DNA of 64,000 bases from SHAN690 sp023262195 (GTDB lineage: Bacteria > Bacteroidota > Bacteroidia > Flavobacteriales_G > Salibacteraceae), in NCBI GenBank assembly GCA_038142005.1, contig JAYQJE010000008.1, positions 1 through 64,000 on the forward strand, read 5' to 3'. The notes under the pieces were generated by a model, which saw only the letters and a list, made by a program, of their open reading frames with translations, was not told the DNA's origin and searched no databases. Each line of letters opens with the position of its first letter. Position 1 is the first letter of the stretch. This document shows positions 49,032 through 59,900 of the stretch, one piece after another. Made by a program: the position numbers and the translations under genes.

Positions 49032-49834
49032 ATGGTTGTTACCGACCAAATGCAGCGGAGCATCACGCTCAATTCCAATCCCAAACGAATCATAAGCTTG
49101 GTGCCTTCACAGACTGAGCTCTTAGCTGATCTCGGCCTTGATAGTGAGGTGGTTGGAATAACGAAGTTTTGTATTCATCCCAATCGTTGGTTTCGGGAAA
49201 AACCACGCATTGGAGGAACAAAGAATGTGAAACATGAGGTCATCGAGTCTCTCAATCCCGACTTGATTATTGCCAATAAAGAAGAAAACAGTAGAGAAGA
49301 TATTGCAAAGCTTAGCGAACAGTATCCTGTTTGGATCAGCGATATTAAAGATCTCGACTCGGCATTAACAATGATTGAATCTGTTGGGGAGATCTGCGAT
49401 CGAATCCCCAAGCAAAAAGGATTTCTGATGAAATCAACACCTCCTTTGAAGCATTAGCAAACTCCGAGTTGAACCAAAAGCGCGTAGCCTACCTCATTTG
49501 GAACAAGCCCTACATGGCGGCAGGTCATGATACATTTATCAACCATATGCTCGGTATATGCGGATTTGAAAATGCTGTATCCCCGACTATGGGAAGGTAT
49601 CCGAAACTCGATATGGATTGGTGGGAATCAGTCGAACTTGATTATGTACTCCTTTCAAGTGAACCCTTTCCATTTAAAGCAAAGCACATAGAGGATATAA
49701 AAAAACTTGTCCCTTCGGCCAGGGTAGAGATTGTTGATGGTGAAGCATTTAGCTGGTATGGTTCCCGACTAATCAAATCCCCCGAATATTTCCGCCAACT
49801 TATTTACGATTTATCCCGTACTACATCCGATTGA
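49032..49834 (+). CDS. BtuF/helical-backbone metal receptor, one apparent frame error
   Basis: About 267 residues, class III substrate-binding protein of the BtuF/heme/siderophore type: RIISLVPSQTELLADLGL, GITKFCIHP, RIGGTKNVKHEVIESLNPDLIIANKEEN, then YLIWNKPYMAAGHDTF and the terminal helix. No signal peptide or lipobox is visible, unusual for a periplasmic binder; several Bacteroidota homologues are likewise annotated without one. One C added to C4 at 49406-49409 joins the two frames as DRIPQAKRISDEINTSFEALA. Ligand could be cobalamin or another chelate; no transporter subunits adjoin it. Confidence 0.83.
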
Positions 49835-49854
49835 GAGATGTTTAACTTTGAACC

Positions 49855-52218
49855 ATGCGGCTGGCTGCTACACCACTTCTTACCCTAGTCCTCGCTGGTA
49901 TTTGCTTTTTCTCCCAAGCTCAAACAGTTGGCGTGGTGCTCAGCGGTGGCGGTGCCAATGGTATGGCGCACATTGGCATGCTAAAAGCATTGGAAGAAAA
50001 CTCCATACCAATCGACTACATCACAGGAACTTCTATCGGAGCTTTTATTGGCGCATTGTACGCCTCAGGGTACTCACCTGAGATGATTGAAACTGCGCTT
50101 ACAAACCAGTATTATCGTGATTTAGCCGAAGGTAAGATTGACCAGAAATACATTTACTACTTCAGAAAACCCAGTCCCAATGCGAGTTGGATTAGCTTGA
50201 GGCTGCGTCCTGATTCAAATCTTCTACAAACAAGTTTACCCACCAGTTTTATCAATCCAGCTCCGTTGGATATAGAAATGTTGGCATTCCTAGAACCTGC
50301 AGCACAGGTTTCTCAATATAATTTCGACAGCCTTTTTGTACCCTTTCGTTGTGTTGCCTCTGATATCGAAAATAAAGAAACGGTGCTCTTCAACTCAGGA
50401 AATCTAAATAAAGCTGTGCGCGCCAGCATGAGCTATCCGCTCTATCTGGAACCGATTGTGGTCAATGGCACCCTGCTGTTTGATGGTGGTTTGTATAACA
50501 ATTTCCCCACCGATATCATGCGCGATGAGTTTGCTCCTGATGTAATCATTGGATGTAATGTCAGCGGAAATGAAGAACCTCCACGAGAGGATGATGCACT
50601 GTCGCAACTGCGCAATATGGTGGTGAGTAAAACCAATTACGCGCTAGAACAAGAGTGCTGTGTACTCATAGAACCCAAGGTGAATCACGGCACATTCGAT
50701 TTTAAATATGCCACTGACAATCTTGACTCAGGGTATGTTGCTGCAATGCGATCTATGCCCGATATCAAAGAGAAAGTAAACCGAAGAGTTCATCAAAAAG
50801 TAGTCAACCAAAGGCGGACAGAGTTTAACCAAAGAAAAATCCCACTCGAATTTTCTGATGTAGAATACACAGGATTGACCAGGAGTCAAAGCGCTTATGT
50901 TGACCTCCTGCTCAACGCTCGAAAGGGACGTATAATGGATTTTAAAGAGTTGAAGCGAGGTTATTATAGACTTCAAGAAACGGATAAGGTGAAGCGGGTT
51001 TACCCAACTACTGCGGGTTTGTCATCAGACAGCACTTATCGATTAAAGCTGAACGTCAAAAAAAAAAAAAACCTGCTGGCGGAAATTGGAGGAAACCTCT
51101 CAACCCGAAATATCAATACAGGATATTTTGGGATTGGCTACTCGGCCATGAATAATACTGGTACAAGTTTTTATGCCAACACATACTTCGGACGGTTTTA
51201 CAACTCGGCTATGGCACAAGGCAGGGTGGATATTCCCATTCGATTGCCGATGTATTTTGAGCTTTCCGGAGTATTAAATCAATGGTCATATTCTAGAAGT
51301 CGTGCGGCCTTTTTGAGTGAAGATCGCGATCAGTTCTCTTCTCAAAATGAACGATATACAAAAGGATTGTTTGCCTTTGCACTGTCCAATAAAAGTAAGT
51401 TGACTGCAGGAGCTTCAGTGGTCTCATTAACCGATTCGTATTTCAATACACGAAATTTCACCGATGCGGCAGAACCCGATCGCACTCTGTTTTTAGGCAG
51501 CACATACCTAGGTACGTTTGATTACAACAGTCTGAATCGCAGGCAATATGCCAACTCTGGCACTCAGGTATTAGCATCCGTGCGATATACCGAAGGTCAG
51601 GAGCGCCACAACCCTGGCCCTACATCTGAAGCTGATTTTGAAACACGCCATGCACACAATTGGTGGAAACTGAAACTAAAGGTTGATAGCTACTATAAGT
51701 CTAAAGGCGTGCTCAGGCTTGGGTTATATGGCGAAGGTGTTTTCTCCACCATGGATCTTTTTGAGAACTATGCATCCAGTGCCCTTCGGTCTCCATTTTT
51801 TGAACCCATACCTGAAAACAGCACATTTTTCTTAGAATCTTTCAGGGCATATAAGTTTGCCGCTCTTGGTCATAAAGTAATCTTTAATGTCTTCCGAAAT
51901 TTCGATTTCAGACTCGAAGGATACCTATTTAAACCCTTTGAATTTGCCGATCGCGTTCAAGACTTTGACGATTTAGATGCAGATGGTTTAACAAGTGATT
52001 TGGTGCAAGTTCGCGGATTCTCAAACAGCCTTTTTGGCGAGCGATATTACACTGTTGCCACCGCAAATGCTGTGTATAACTCACCGCTTGGCCCAATAAG
52101 TTTGAGTTTAAACTATTACCTCAACTCACCCGAGTTTAGTACCGATGTACGCCCTCAGCCCGTCACCCTATTCTTCCATTTTGGGTACATCTTGTTTAAT
52201 GATCGGGCGGTGAGATGA
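49855..52218 (+). CDS. Patatin-like phospholipase fused to an outer-membrane barrel
   Basis: 787 residues: signal peptide (LLTLVLAGICFFSQAQ) and a patatin domain at about 22-215 with the oxyanion loop SGGGANG, nucleophile Ser in GTSIG and catalytic Asp in DGG. A POTRA-like region (FSDVEYTGLTRSQSAYVDLLLN) follows at about 315-400, then a C-terminal BamA-like 16-strand-type barrel from about 405. The architecture resembles the PlpD/type Vd autotransporters, in which the lipase is passed through its own barrel. A run of fourteen A (51058-51071) encodes K-K-K-K-N and is in frame. Followed by a bidirectional terminator. Confidence 0.88.
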   Translation: MRLAATPLLTLVLAGICFFSQAQTVGVVLSGGGANGMAHIGMLKALEENSIPIDYITGTSIGAFIGALYASGYSPEMIETALTNQYYRDLAEGKIDQKYIYYFRKPSPNASWISLRLRPDSNLLQTSLPTSFINPAPLDIEMLAFLEPAAQVSQYNFDSLFVPFRCVASDIENKETVLFNSGNLNKAVRASMSYPLYLEPIVVNGTLLFDGGLYNNFPTDIMRDEFAPDVIIGCNVSGNEEPPREDDALSQLRNMVVSKTNYALEQECCVLIEPKVNHGTFDFKYATDNLDSGYVAAMRSMPDIKEKVNRRVHQKVVNQRRTEFNQRKIPLEFSDVEYTGLTRSQSAYVDLLLNARKGRIMDFKELKRGYYRLQETDKVKRVYPTTAGLSSDSTYRLKLNVKKKKNLLAEIGGNLSTRNINTGYFGIGYSAMNNTGTSFYANTYFGRFYNSAMAQGRVDIPIRLPMYFELSGVLNQWSYSRSRAAFLSEDRDQFSSQNERYTKGLFAFALSNKSKLTAGASVVSLTDSYFNTRNFTDAAEPDRTLFLGSTYLGTFDYNSLNRRQYANSGTQVLASVRYTEGQERHNPGPTSEADFETRHAHNWWKLKLKVDSYYKSKGVLRLGLYGEGVFSTMDLFENYASSALRSPFFEPIPENSTFFLESFRAYKFAALGHKVIFNVFRNFDFRLEGYLFKPFEFADRVQDFDDLDADGLTSDLVQVRGFSNSLFGERYYTVATANAVYNSPLGPISLSLNYYLNSPEFSTDVRPQPVTLFFHFGYILFNDRAVR

Positions 52219-52221
52219 TAA

Positions 52222-52254
52222 AAAAAGCCCGAATTGAAAAGATTCGGGCTTTTT
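52222..52254. terminator. Bidirectional rho-independent terminator
   Basis: A perfect 13-bp stem, AAAAAGCCCGAAT (52222-52234) with ATTCGGGCTTTTT (52242-52254), around a 7-nt loop. It has T runs on both strands and lies between the convergent patatin and DUF3467/rpoC operon ends, so it can serve both. Confidence 0.92.
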
Positions 52255-52277
52255 AATACTATGTATTTCAAAGAATG

Positions 52278-52598
52278 TTAAGCTTCTGCTGTCGGGCCAA
52301 AGTTCATTGGAAAAGGCGCTGGACCTTGCTCAATGTCTTTGATCTCCCCGTGCTGACTCTCAAACTTCACGATGTTATCGTTTAGTGCTTTTAGGAGTCG
52401 CTTCGCATGCTGAGGTGCCAAGATCACCCGAGAATTCACTCGTGCTTTTGGTGCCCCTGGCATAAGGGCAATGAAGTCAATCACAAACTCCGTTTGTGAA
52501 TGCGTAAGCACTGCCAAGTTTGAGTATTGCCCTTGAGCGATATCCTCATTGAGCTCGATGCTTATCTGCCCCTGCTTTTTATCCTTCTCTTCAGCCAT
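52278..52598 (-). CDS. DUF3467 family protein
   Basis: 106 residues, small soluble protein: GQISIELNEDIAQGQYSNLAVLTHSQTEF, then FIALMPGAPKARVNSRVILAPQHAKRLLKALNDNI and an acidic tail. This family is typically encoded directly after rpoC in Bacteroidota; function unknown. Its ATG overlaps the rpoC stop by one base (TAATG), and it is the last gene of the operon before the terminator. Confidence 0.9.
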   Translation of the reverse strand: MAEEKDKKQGQISIELNEDIAQGQYSNLAVLTHSQTEFVIDFIALMPGAPKARVNSRVILAPQHAKRLLKALNDNIVKFESQHGEIKDIEQGPAPFPMNFGPTAEA

Positions 52599-55500
52599 TA
52601 GCTATAGTCTTCAATGATTGCATCAGAAGTAGCACCCACCATTTGGTCGTACTCTTCTTGACTTCCAACCACTAGGTTTCTGTAATCCTTAAGTCCTGTA
52701 CCCGCTGGGATTAAGTGACCAACAATTACGTTCTCCTTCAATCCTTTCAGATGATCGATCTTGCCATTTACAGCTGCCTCGTTAAGAACCTTAGTTGTTT
52801 CCTGGAACGATGCTGCCGAGATGAAGCTTTCTGTTTGAAGCGATGCTCTGGTAATACCCTGAAGTATCGGCTGACCTGTAGCAGGCATAGCGTCTCTTGC
52901 AACCACTAGGCTCTTATCTTTTCTCTTCAATTGAGAATTTTCATCTCTCAACTTACGAGCATTGATGATCTGACCCGGCTTTAGCGTTTCAGAGTCTCCA
53001 GCTTCAACCACCACCTTCATTCCGAAAATGCTATCATTCTCGATGATGAAATCGGTCTTATTGATGGTCTGCGCTTCTAGAAACTTCGTATCTCCTGGAT
53101 CAAGGATGATCACCTTACGCATCATTTGACGCACAATGACTTCAAAGTGCTTATCGTTGATTTTCACACCTTGTAAACGGTAAACTTCTTGGATCTCGTT
53201 CACAAGATACTCTTGAACGGCAGTTGGTCCCATGATGGCCAAAATATCTGCAGGAGTAATGGCTCCATCAGAAAGTGCTTGTCCAGCTTTCACAAAATCA
53301 TTCTCCTGAACGAGGATGTGTCTTGACAATGGCACCAAGTACTTAGACTTATCACCTGTTCTTGATTCAACAATAATCTCGCGGTTACCGCGCTTGATCT
53401 TTCCGTAGCTTACGATACCATCAACCTCAGATACAATAGCTGGGTTGGATGGGTTACGTGCTTCGAAAAGTTCAGTCACCCGTGGAAGACCCCCAGTAAT
53501 GTCACCACCACCTTGTCCACCAGAACGCGGGATCTTAACTAAGATACCACCAGGCCCTACTTTGTCACCCTCATCAACCATGATGTGTGCGCCAACAGGA
53601 ATGCTGTATGATCTTAGGTTTTCACCTTTGTTGTCCTGAACATGAATCGTTGGATTCTTGGTCTTGTCTCGGTTATCGATAATTACCTTCTCACGGAATC
53701 CAGTCTGCTCGTCAGACTCTTCTTTGTAAGTAACCCCTTCTTCGATGCTTTCGAAAACAAGCTTACCAGCAAACTCAGAAAGGATTACCGCGTTGTATGG
53801 ATCCCATTGGCAAATCAAGTCGCCTTTCTTCACCTTGGCACCTGACTTCACAAATACTTCAGATCCGTAAGGGATGATGTTGGTTGCGGCAGTCATTCCG
53901 GTCTTATTATCTATCAATCGCATTTCTGCAGATCGACCAATAACTACAGTCTTTTTAGAACCGTCTTTTTCAACCTTGTCTACCGTACGCAACTCATCAA
54001 TTTCAATCTTACCATCAACCTTCGCTTCTACTTTAGACTCAGAAGCTATACTTGACGCAGTACCCCCAACGTGGAAAGTACGCAAGGTAAGCTGAGTACC
54101 GGGCTCACCAATAGACTGAGCAGCGATTACACCAACAGCTTCTCCTTTGGTTACCTTCTTAGCCGTAGAAAGGTTTTGTCCGTAACACTTGGCGCAAATA
54201 CCGCGCGGCATTTCACAAGTAAGTGCTGATCTGATTTCAACTTCATCGATACCAGCAGCCTCAATGGCATGTGCAACTTCATCGTTTATTTCTTCACCAG
54301 AAGCTACGAGCAACTCATCTGTTTCCGGATGGTTTATATCGTATACGCTGGTTCTACCAATGATTCGCTCGTGCAATGGTTCTACAATCTCCTCATTTTT
54401 CTTAAGCGCAGTTGCTGTTAATCCACGGAGCGTTCCACAGTCATCAGCTGTAACAATTACGTCCTGCGCAACATCAACCAATCTTCGTGTCAAGTAACCT
54501 GCATCCGCAGTCTTAAGAGCCGTATCGGCTAAACCTTTACGCGCACCGTGCGTGGATATAAAGTACTCAAGAATGGATAGTCCTTCACGGAAGTTAGAAA
54601 GAATCGGATTCTCGATAATTGCACCTCCTGTATCTCCTGATTTTCTTGGCTTAGCCATCAAACCTCTCATACCAGAAAGCTGACGAATCTGCTCCTTCGA
54701 TCCACGAGCACCAGAGTGGTACATCATGTAAACCGAGTTGAATCCTTGGTTATCATTTTCCAATCGGTTCATTAACACATGGGTCAATTTCGAATTGGTA
54801 TGTGTCCAGATATCAATGACTTGATTGTAACGCTCGTTATTAGTAATGAGACCCATGTTGTAGTTCATCATCACTTCATCAACTTCAGCCTGAGCTTTTT
54901 CAAGCAGCGTGATCTTCTCATCTGGCACAATTACGTCCCCAAGGTTAAACGACAGTCCACCCTTAAATGCCATGTAGAAACCAAGAGACTTGATTTCATC
55001 AAGGAACTTAGCTGTAGCTGCCATACCGCATGACTTCAATACCCGACCAATAATGTCTCGTAGAGATTTCTTCGTTAATACCTCATCAATGTAACCGGCC
55101 TTTTCAGGAACAAGCTGGTTGAATAGCACTCGTCCGCAAGTGGTGTCGATAATTTTTCTTTCACCATGCTCAGTGATTCGAACCTTAATTTCAGAGTGAA
55201 GATTCAATTTACCTTCATTGTAGGCGATTATAACCTCTTCAGAAGAGTAGAAATATTTACCCTCCCCAAGCATTGTTCTTGTTTCATCACTTTTACGTGC
55301 TTTGGTAATGTAGTATAATCCAAGAACCATATCCTGTGATGGCACGGTAATAGGAGCACCATTTGCAGGATTAAGAATGTTGTGAGATGCAAGCATCAAT
55401 AATTGAGCTTCAAGCACTGCTGCATGACCTAAGGGTACGTGCACTGCCATCTGGTCGCCATCAAAATCCGCATTAAATGCAGTACATACAAGCGGATGTA

Positions 55501-56896
55501 GTTGAATTGCTTTACCCTCAATTAGTTTCGGCTGGAACGCCTGAATACCCAATCTGTGAAGCGTTGGAGCTCGGTTAAGTAATACTGGGTGTCCTTTCAA
55601 TACATTCTCAAGGATATCCCACACCACCGGTTCCTTCCTATCTACAATTTTCTTCGCAGATTTCACCGTCTTTACAATACCGCGCTCAATAAGCTTACGG
55701 ATAATGAATGGCTTGAACAGCTCAGCTGCCATATCCTTAGGTAAACCACATTCGTGTAGCTTAAGATCTGGTCCTACAACGATTACTGAACGGGCTGAAT
55801 AGTCAACACGCTTACCAAGTAGGTTTTGACGGAAACGTCCTTGCTTACCCTTCAAGCTATCTGAAAGTGACTTTAGTGCTCTATTTGACTCAGTTTTCAC
55901 CGCAGAAGACTTACGAGAGTTATCTAACAATGAGTCTACCGCTTCTTGAAGCATTCGCTTTTCATTTCGCAATATCACTTCAGGAGCTTTAATCTCCAGC
56001 AGTCGCTTTAATCTATTATTTCGAATGATTACTCTTCGATATAAGTCATTTAAGTCTGAAGTCGCAAAACGACCACCATCCAAAGGAACTAACGGACGAA
56101 GTTCTGGCGGAATCACGGGAACAACTTTCACAATCATCCACTCAGGACGGTTTTCAATATGGTTATTCGCAGCTCTAAAGGCTTCAACAACCTGAAGACG
56201 CTTCAGTGCCTCATTCTTTCTTTGCTGAGAAGTTTCCGTATTCGCCTTATGCCTGAGATCATAGCTCAATTCATCCAAATCCAATCTCTGAAGCAATGCA
56301 TACAATGCATCGGCTCCCATCATTGCGATGAATTTGTCTGGATCCTTATCATCTAAGTATTGGTTTTCTCTTGGAAGCGTGTCCAAGATATCCAAATACT
56401 CTTCTTCCGTTAAAAACTCCAGATAGTTAAGATCTTCACCTTCCTTATTCTTCGCGATACCTGCGTTGATTACAACATAACGCTCGTAATAAATGATTGA
56501 ATCTAGCTTCTTACTCGGAAGTCCGAGTAAGTAACCAATCTTATTTGGTAAAGACTTGAAATACCAGATGTGTGCAACAGGAACCACTAAAGAGATGTGT
56601 CCCATGCGCTCTCTTCTTACCTTCTTTTCAGTAACTTCTACACCGCATCGATCGCAAACAATACCCTTGTATCGGATTCGCTTGTACTTTCCACAGTGAC
56701 ATTCGTAATCCTTTACTGGACCGAAAATTCGCTCGCAAAACAGGCCATCACGCTCTGGTTTGTACGTACGATAGTTAATGGTTTCAGGCTTGAGGATTTC
56801 ACCGTGAGATTTCTCGAGGATCATCTCTGGTGACGCCAAGCTGATTGTTATTTGTTTGAAGCCGCTATTTGGGCGTGTATCTTTCTTAAATGCCAT
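52598..56896 (-). CDS. rpoC: RNA polymerase beta' subunit
   Basis: 1432 residues, catalytic subunit of RNA polymerase. The N-terminal zinc finger is CHCGKYKRIRYKGIVCDRCGVE (about 70-91), and the catalytic metal site is in FNADFDGDQMAVH (about 470). The bridge/trigger helix regions follow, then the second zinc site CEMPRGICAKCYG and a long C-terminal clamp. The frame is intact over its whole length, in contrast to rpoB. It lies 27 nt after rpoB. Confidence 0.97.
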   Translation of the reverse strand: MAFKKDTRPNSGFKQITISLASPEMILEKSHGEILKPETINYRTYKPERDGLFCERIFGPVKDYECHCGKYKRIRYKGIVCDRCGVEVTEKKVRRERMGHISLVVPVAHIWYFKSLPNKIGYLLGLPSKKLDSIIYYERYVVINAGIAKNKEGEDLNYLEFLTEEEYLDILDTLPRENQYLDDKDPDKFIAMMGADALYALLQRLDLDELSYDLRHKANTETSQQRKNEALKRLQVVEAFRAANNHIENRPEWMIVKVVPVIPPELRPLVPLDGGRFATSDLNDLYRRVIIRNNRLKRLLEIKAPEVILRNEKRMLQEAVDSLLDNSRKSSAVKTESNRALKSLSDSLKGKQGRFRQNLLGKRVDYSARSVIVVGPDLKLHECGLPKDMAAELFKPFIIRKLIERGIVKTVKSAKKIVDRKEPVVWDILENVLKGHPVLLNRAPTLHRLGIQAFQPKLIEGKAIQLHPLVCTAFNADFDGDQMAVHVPLGHAAVLEAQLLMLASHNILNPANGAPITVPSQDMVLGLYYITKARKSDETRTMLGEGKYFYSSEEVIIAYNEGKLNLHSEIKVRITEHGERKIIDTTCGRVLFNQLVPEKAGYIDEVLTKKSLRDIIGRVLKSCGMAATAKFLDEIKSLGFYMAFKGGLSFNLGDVIVPDEKITLLEKAQAEVDEVMMNYNMGLITNNERYNQVIDIWTHTNSKLTHVLMNRLENDNQGFNSVYMMYHSGARGSKEQIRQLSGMRGLMAKPRKSGDTGGAIIENPILSNFREGLSILEYFISTHGARKGLADTALKTADAGYLTRRLVDVAQDVIVTADDCGTLRGLTATALKKNEEIVEPLHERIIGRTSVYDINHPETDELLVASGEEINDEVAHAIEAAGIDEVEIRSALTCEMPRGICAKCYGQNLSTAKKVTKGEAVGVIAAQSIGEPGTQLTLRTFHVGGTASSIASESKVEAKVDGKIEIDELRTVDKVEKDGSKKTVVIGRSAEMRLIDNKTGMTAATNIIPYGSEVFVKSGAKVKKGDLICQWDPYNAVILSEFAGKLVFESIEEGVTYKEESDEQTGFREKVIIDNRDKTKNPTIHVQDNKGENLRSYSIPVGAHIMVDEGDKVGPGGILVKIPRSGGQGGGDITGGLPRVTELFEARNPSNPAIVSEVDGIVSYGKIKRGNREIIVESRTGDKSKYLVPLSRHILVQENDFVKAGQALSDGAITPADILAIMGPTAVQEYLVNEIQEVYRLQGVKINDKHFEVIVRQMMRKVIILDPGDTKFLEAQTINKTDFIIENDSIFGMKVVVEAGDSETLKPGQIINARKLRDENSQLKRKDKSLVVARDAMPATGQPILQGITRASLQTESFISAASFQETTKVLNEAAVNGKIDHLKGLKENVIVGHLIPAGTGLKDYRNLVVGSQEEYDQMVGATSDAIIEDYS

Positions 56897-56923
56897 TTCA
56901 ATAATTCAAATGAATGGTTAATA

Positions 56924-59900
56924 TTATTCTAAAGTAATGTTGAGTCCAAGTCCACGCATCTCGTGAAGCAATACGTTGAAGGATTCTGGAATACCAGGCT
57001 CTGGCATAGGCTCTCCTTTCACAATAGCTTCGTACGCTTTAGCACGTCCGATCACGTCATCTGACTTAACGGTAAGTATTTCACGTAGGATGTTCGAAGC
57101 ACCAAATGCTTCCAATGCCCACACTTCCATCTCACCAAATCTCTGACCTCCAAACTGCGCCTTACCACCCAATGGTTGCTGCGTAATAAGTGAGTATGGA
57201 CCAATCGATCGAGCGTGCATCTTATTGTCTACCAAGTGGTGTAGTTTCAACATGTAGATAACACCAACAGTAGCTGGTTGATCGAACTTTTCACCCGTTC
57301 CACCATCGTATAGGAAAGTTCGCCCATAATCTGGAACGCCTGCCTCACTGGTATACTTATGGATGTCATCGATGGTAGCACCGTCAAAAATTGGTGTGGC
57401 AAACTTGAGTCCAAGATTCTTACCAGCCCAGCCAAGAACTGTTTCGAAAATCTGACCAAGGTTCATACGTGATGGTACACCAAGTGGGTTGAGCACGATA
57501 TCGACCGGAGTTCCATCCTCCAAGAATGGCATATCCTCTTGTCTCACAATCTTGGCTACGATACCCTTATTACCGTGACGTCCTGCCATTTTATCTCCTA
57601 CCTTAAGCTTTCGCTTATTGGCAAGATAGACTTTGGCAAGCTGCACAATACCTGATGGTAATTCATCTCCAACACTCACAGCAAACTTCTTACGCTTCAT
57701 GATGCCAAGAGCATCATTTGCCTTGATATTATAGTTATGAAGTGTACGCTTAATGAGGTCATTCTTATCATCATCGGTAGTCCATCCTGCTGGGCTCAAA
57801 GTAGTATAGTCTAAACCAGTCAAACTCTTCTGAGTAAACTTGGTTCCTTTCTTGATCATTTCCTCATTGTACTTATTGAATACTCCTTGCGAAGTCTTAC
57901 CTGATACAATGGAGAAAAGCTTCTCTACCAATTTACCTTGCAATTCAGCAATGGTCTTCTCGTATTCATTGTCTATTTCCTCAAGGATGTTTTTCTCCTG
58001 AGCCTTAGCCCTTCGATCCTTGATGGCTCTTGAGAAGAGCTTCTTCTCAATCACCACTCCAGAACCACTTGGTGGGACTTTCAGAGATGCATCCTTTACA
58101 TCACCAGCTTTATCTCCAAAAATTGCTCTTAGGAGTTTTTCTTCTGGTGTCGGATCTGTTTCACCTTTTGGAGTGATCTTTCCGATGAGGATGTCGCCTT
58201 CGCCAACTTCTGTACCGATTCGAATCAATCCATTCTCATCAAGATTCTTTGTGGCCTCTTCACTTACGTTTGGAATATCAGAGGTTAACTCTTCAAGTCC
58301 TCGCTTGGTGTCTCTCACTTCGAGTACATACTCGTCCACGTGAATGCTGGTGTAGATATCATCTCGAACCACTTTTTCAGAAATAACAATAGCATCTTCA
58401 AAGTTGTATCCCTTCCATGGCATGAATGCCACCATAAGGTTTCGACCTAGTGCTAATTCGCCCTTCTCGGTTCCATATCCTTCACTTAGGACCTGTCCCT
58501 TTTTGACTTTATCGCCTTTCTTAACAATTGGACGAATATTGACAGTTGTACTCTGATTTGTCTTTTTGAATTTGGTGAATTCGTAAGTCTTATACTCATC
58601 ATCAAAGCTCACCAACTCATCTTCCTCAGTACGCTCATATTTAATCGTAACTGAATTAGCATCAACCTCAGTAACCACACCTTTTGCTTCGGCATAATGC
58701 ATAGTTCTTGAATCCTGAGCTACTAGCTTCTCGAGACCAGTTCCCACGATGGGAGCTTCTGGTCTTAATAATGGCACTGATTGACGGCTCATGTTTGATC
58801 CCATCAAAGCACGGTTTGCATCATCATGCTCTAGGAATGGAATGAGCGAAGCCGCTATCGATGCAATCTGGTTTGGAGCAACGTCCATGAGTGTAATCTC
58901 ATTTGGTTCCACCACTGGGAAATCACCTTCAAAACGCGCTTTAACTTTTTCAGTTTCAAACTTGCCTTTGTCTGTGATTTGTGCGTTAGCTTGAGCAATC
59001 ATTTGCTCGTCTTCCTCCTCTGCACTGAGGTAAATGATATCATTAAGCTTTACTTTACCATCTGCAACCTTACGATAAGGTGTTTCGATAAATCCGAGCT
59101 TATTCACCTTGGCATAAACGCAAAGTGAAGAGATCAAACCAATGTTTGGCCCTTCAGGTGTTTCAATGGTACATAAGCGACCATAATGAGTATAGTGAAC
59201 GTCACGAACCTCAAAACCCGCTCTCTCTCTAGAAAGACCCCAGGCCCTAGAGCCGAAAGGCGTCTTTTGTGTGTAATCTCAGACAATGGATTTGTTTGGT
59301 CCATGAACTGAGATAGCTGATTCGTTCCGAAGAAAGAATTGATTACCGAAGACAACGTCTTTGCATTAATCAAATCAATCGGGGTGAAAACCTCATTGTC
59401 TCGAACGTTCATTCGCTCTCGAATAGTACGCGCCATTCTTGCGAGTCCAACTCCGAATTGAGAATAGAGCTGCTCGCCTACGGTTCTAACTCTTCTATTA
59501 CTTAAGTGATCAATATCATCAACGTTTGTTTTTGAGTTGATTAACTCAATCAAATACTTAATGATCTCAATAATATCGACCTTGGTCAAGACACGGTTTT
59601 CCATGTCAATATCCAAGTTTAGCTTCTTGTTGATTCTATATCGACCTACCTCTCCGAGGTCATATCTCTTGTCAGAAAAGAATAGCTTATCGATTATACC
59701 ACGCGCAGTTTCCTCATCTGGTGGTTCAGCATTACGTAATATCCTGTAGATATGCTCAACCGCTTCAATCTCAGAGTTTGATGGGTCTTTCTGAAGCGTG
59801 TTATATATAATAGCATGGTCTGCTGCGTTTATATTTTCCTTGTGAAGAAGCACAGTTTTAACCTCTGCGTCTACAATTAAATCAATATGCTCGTCTGCAA

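Noticed and set aside
54189..54497. Plus-strand 102-codon frame inside rpoC, and similar frames within rpoB
   Set aside because: Ser/Ile-rich shadow translation of the conserved polymerase genes.
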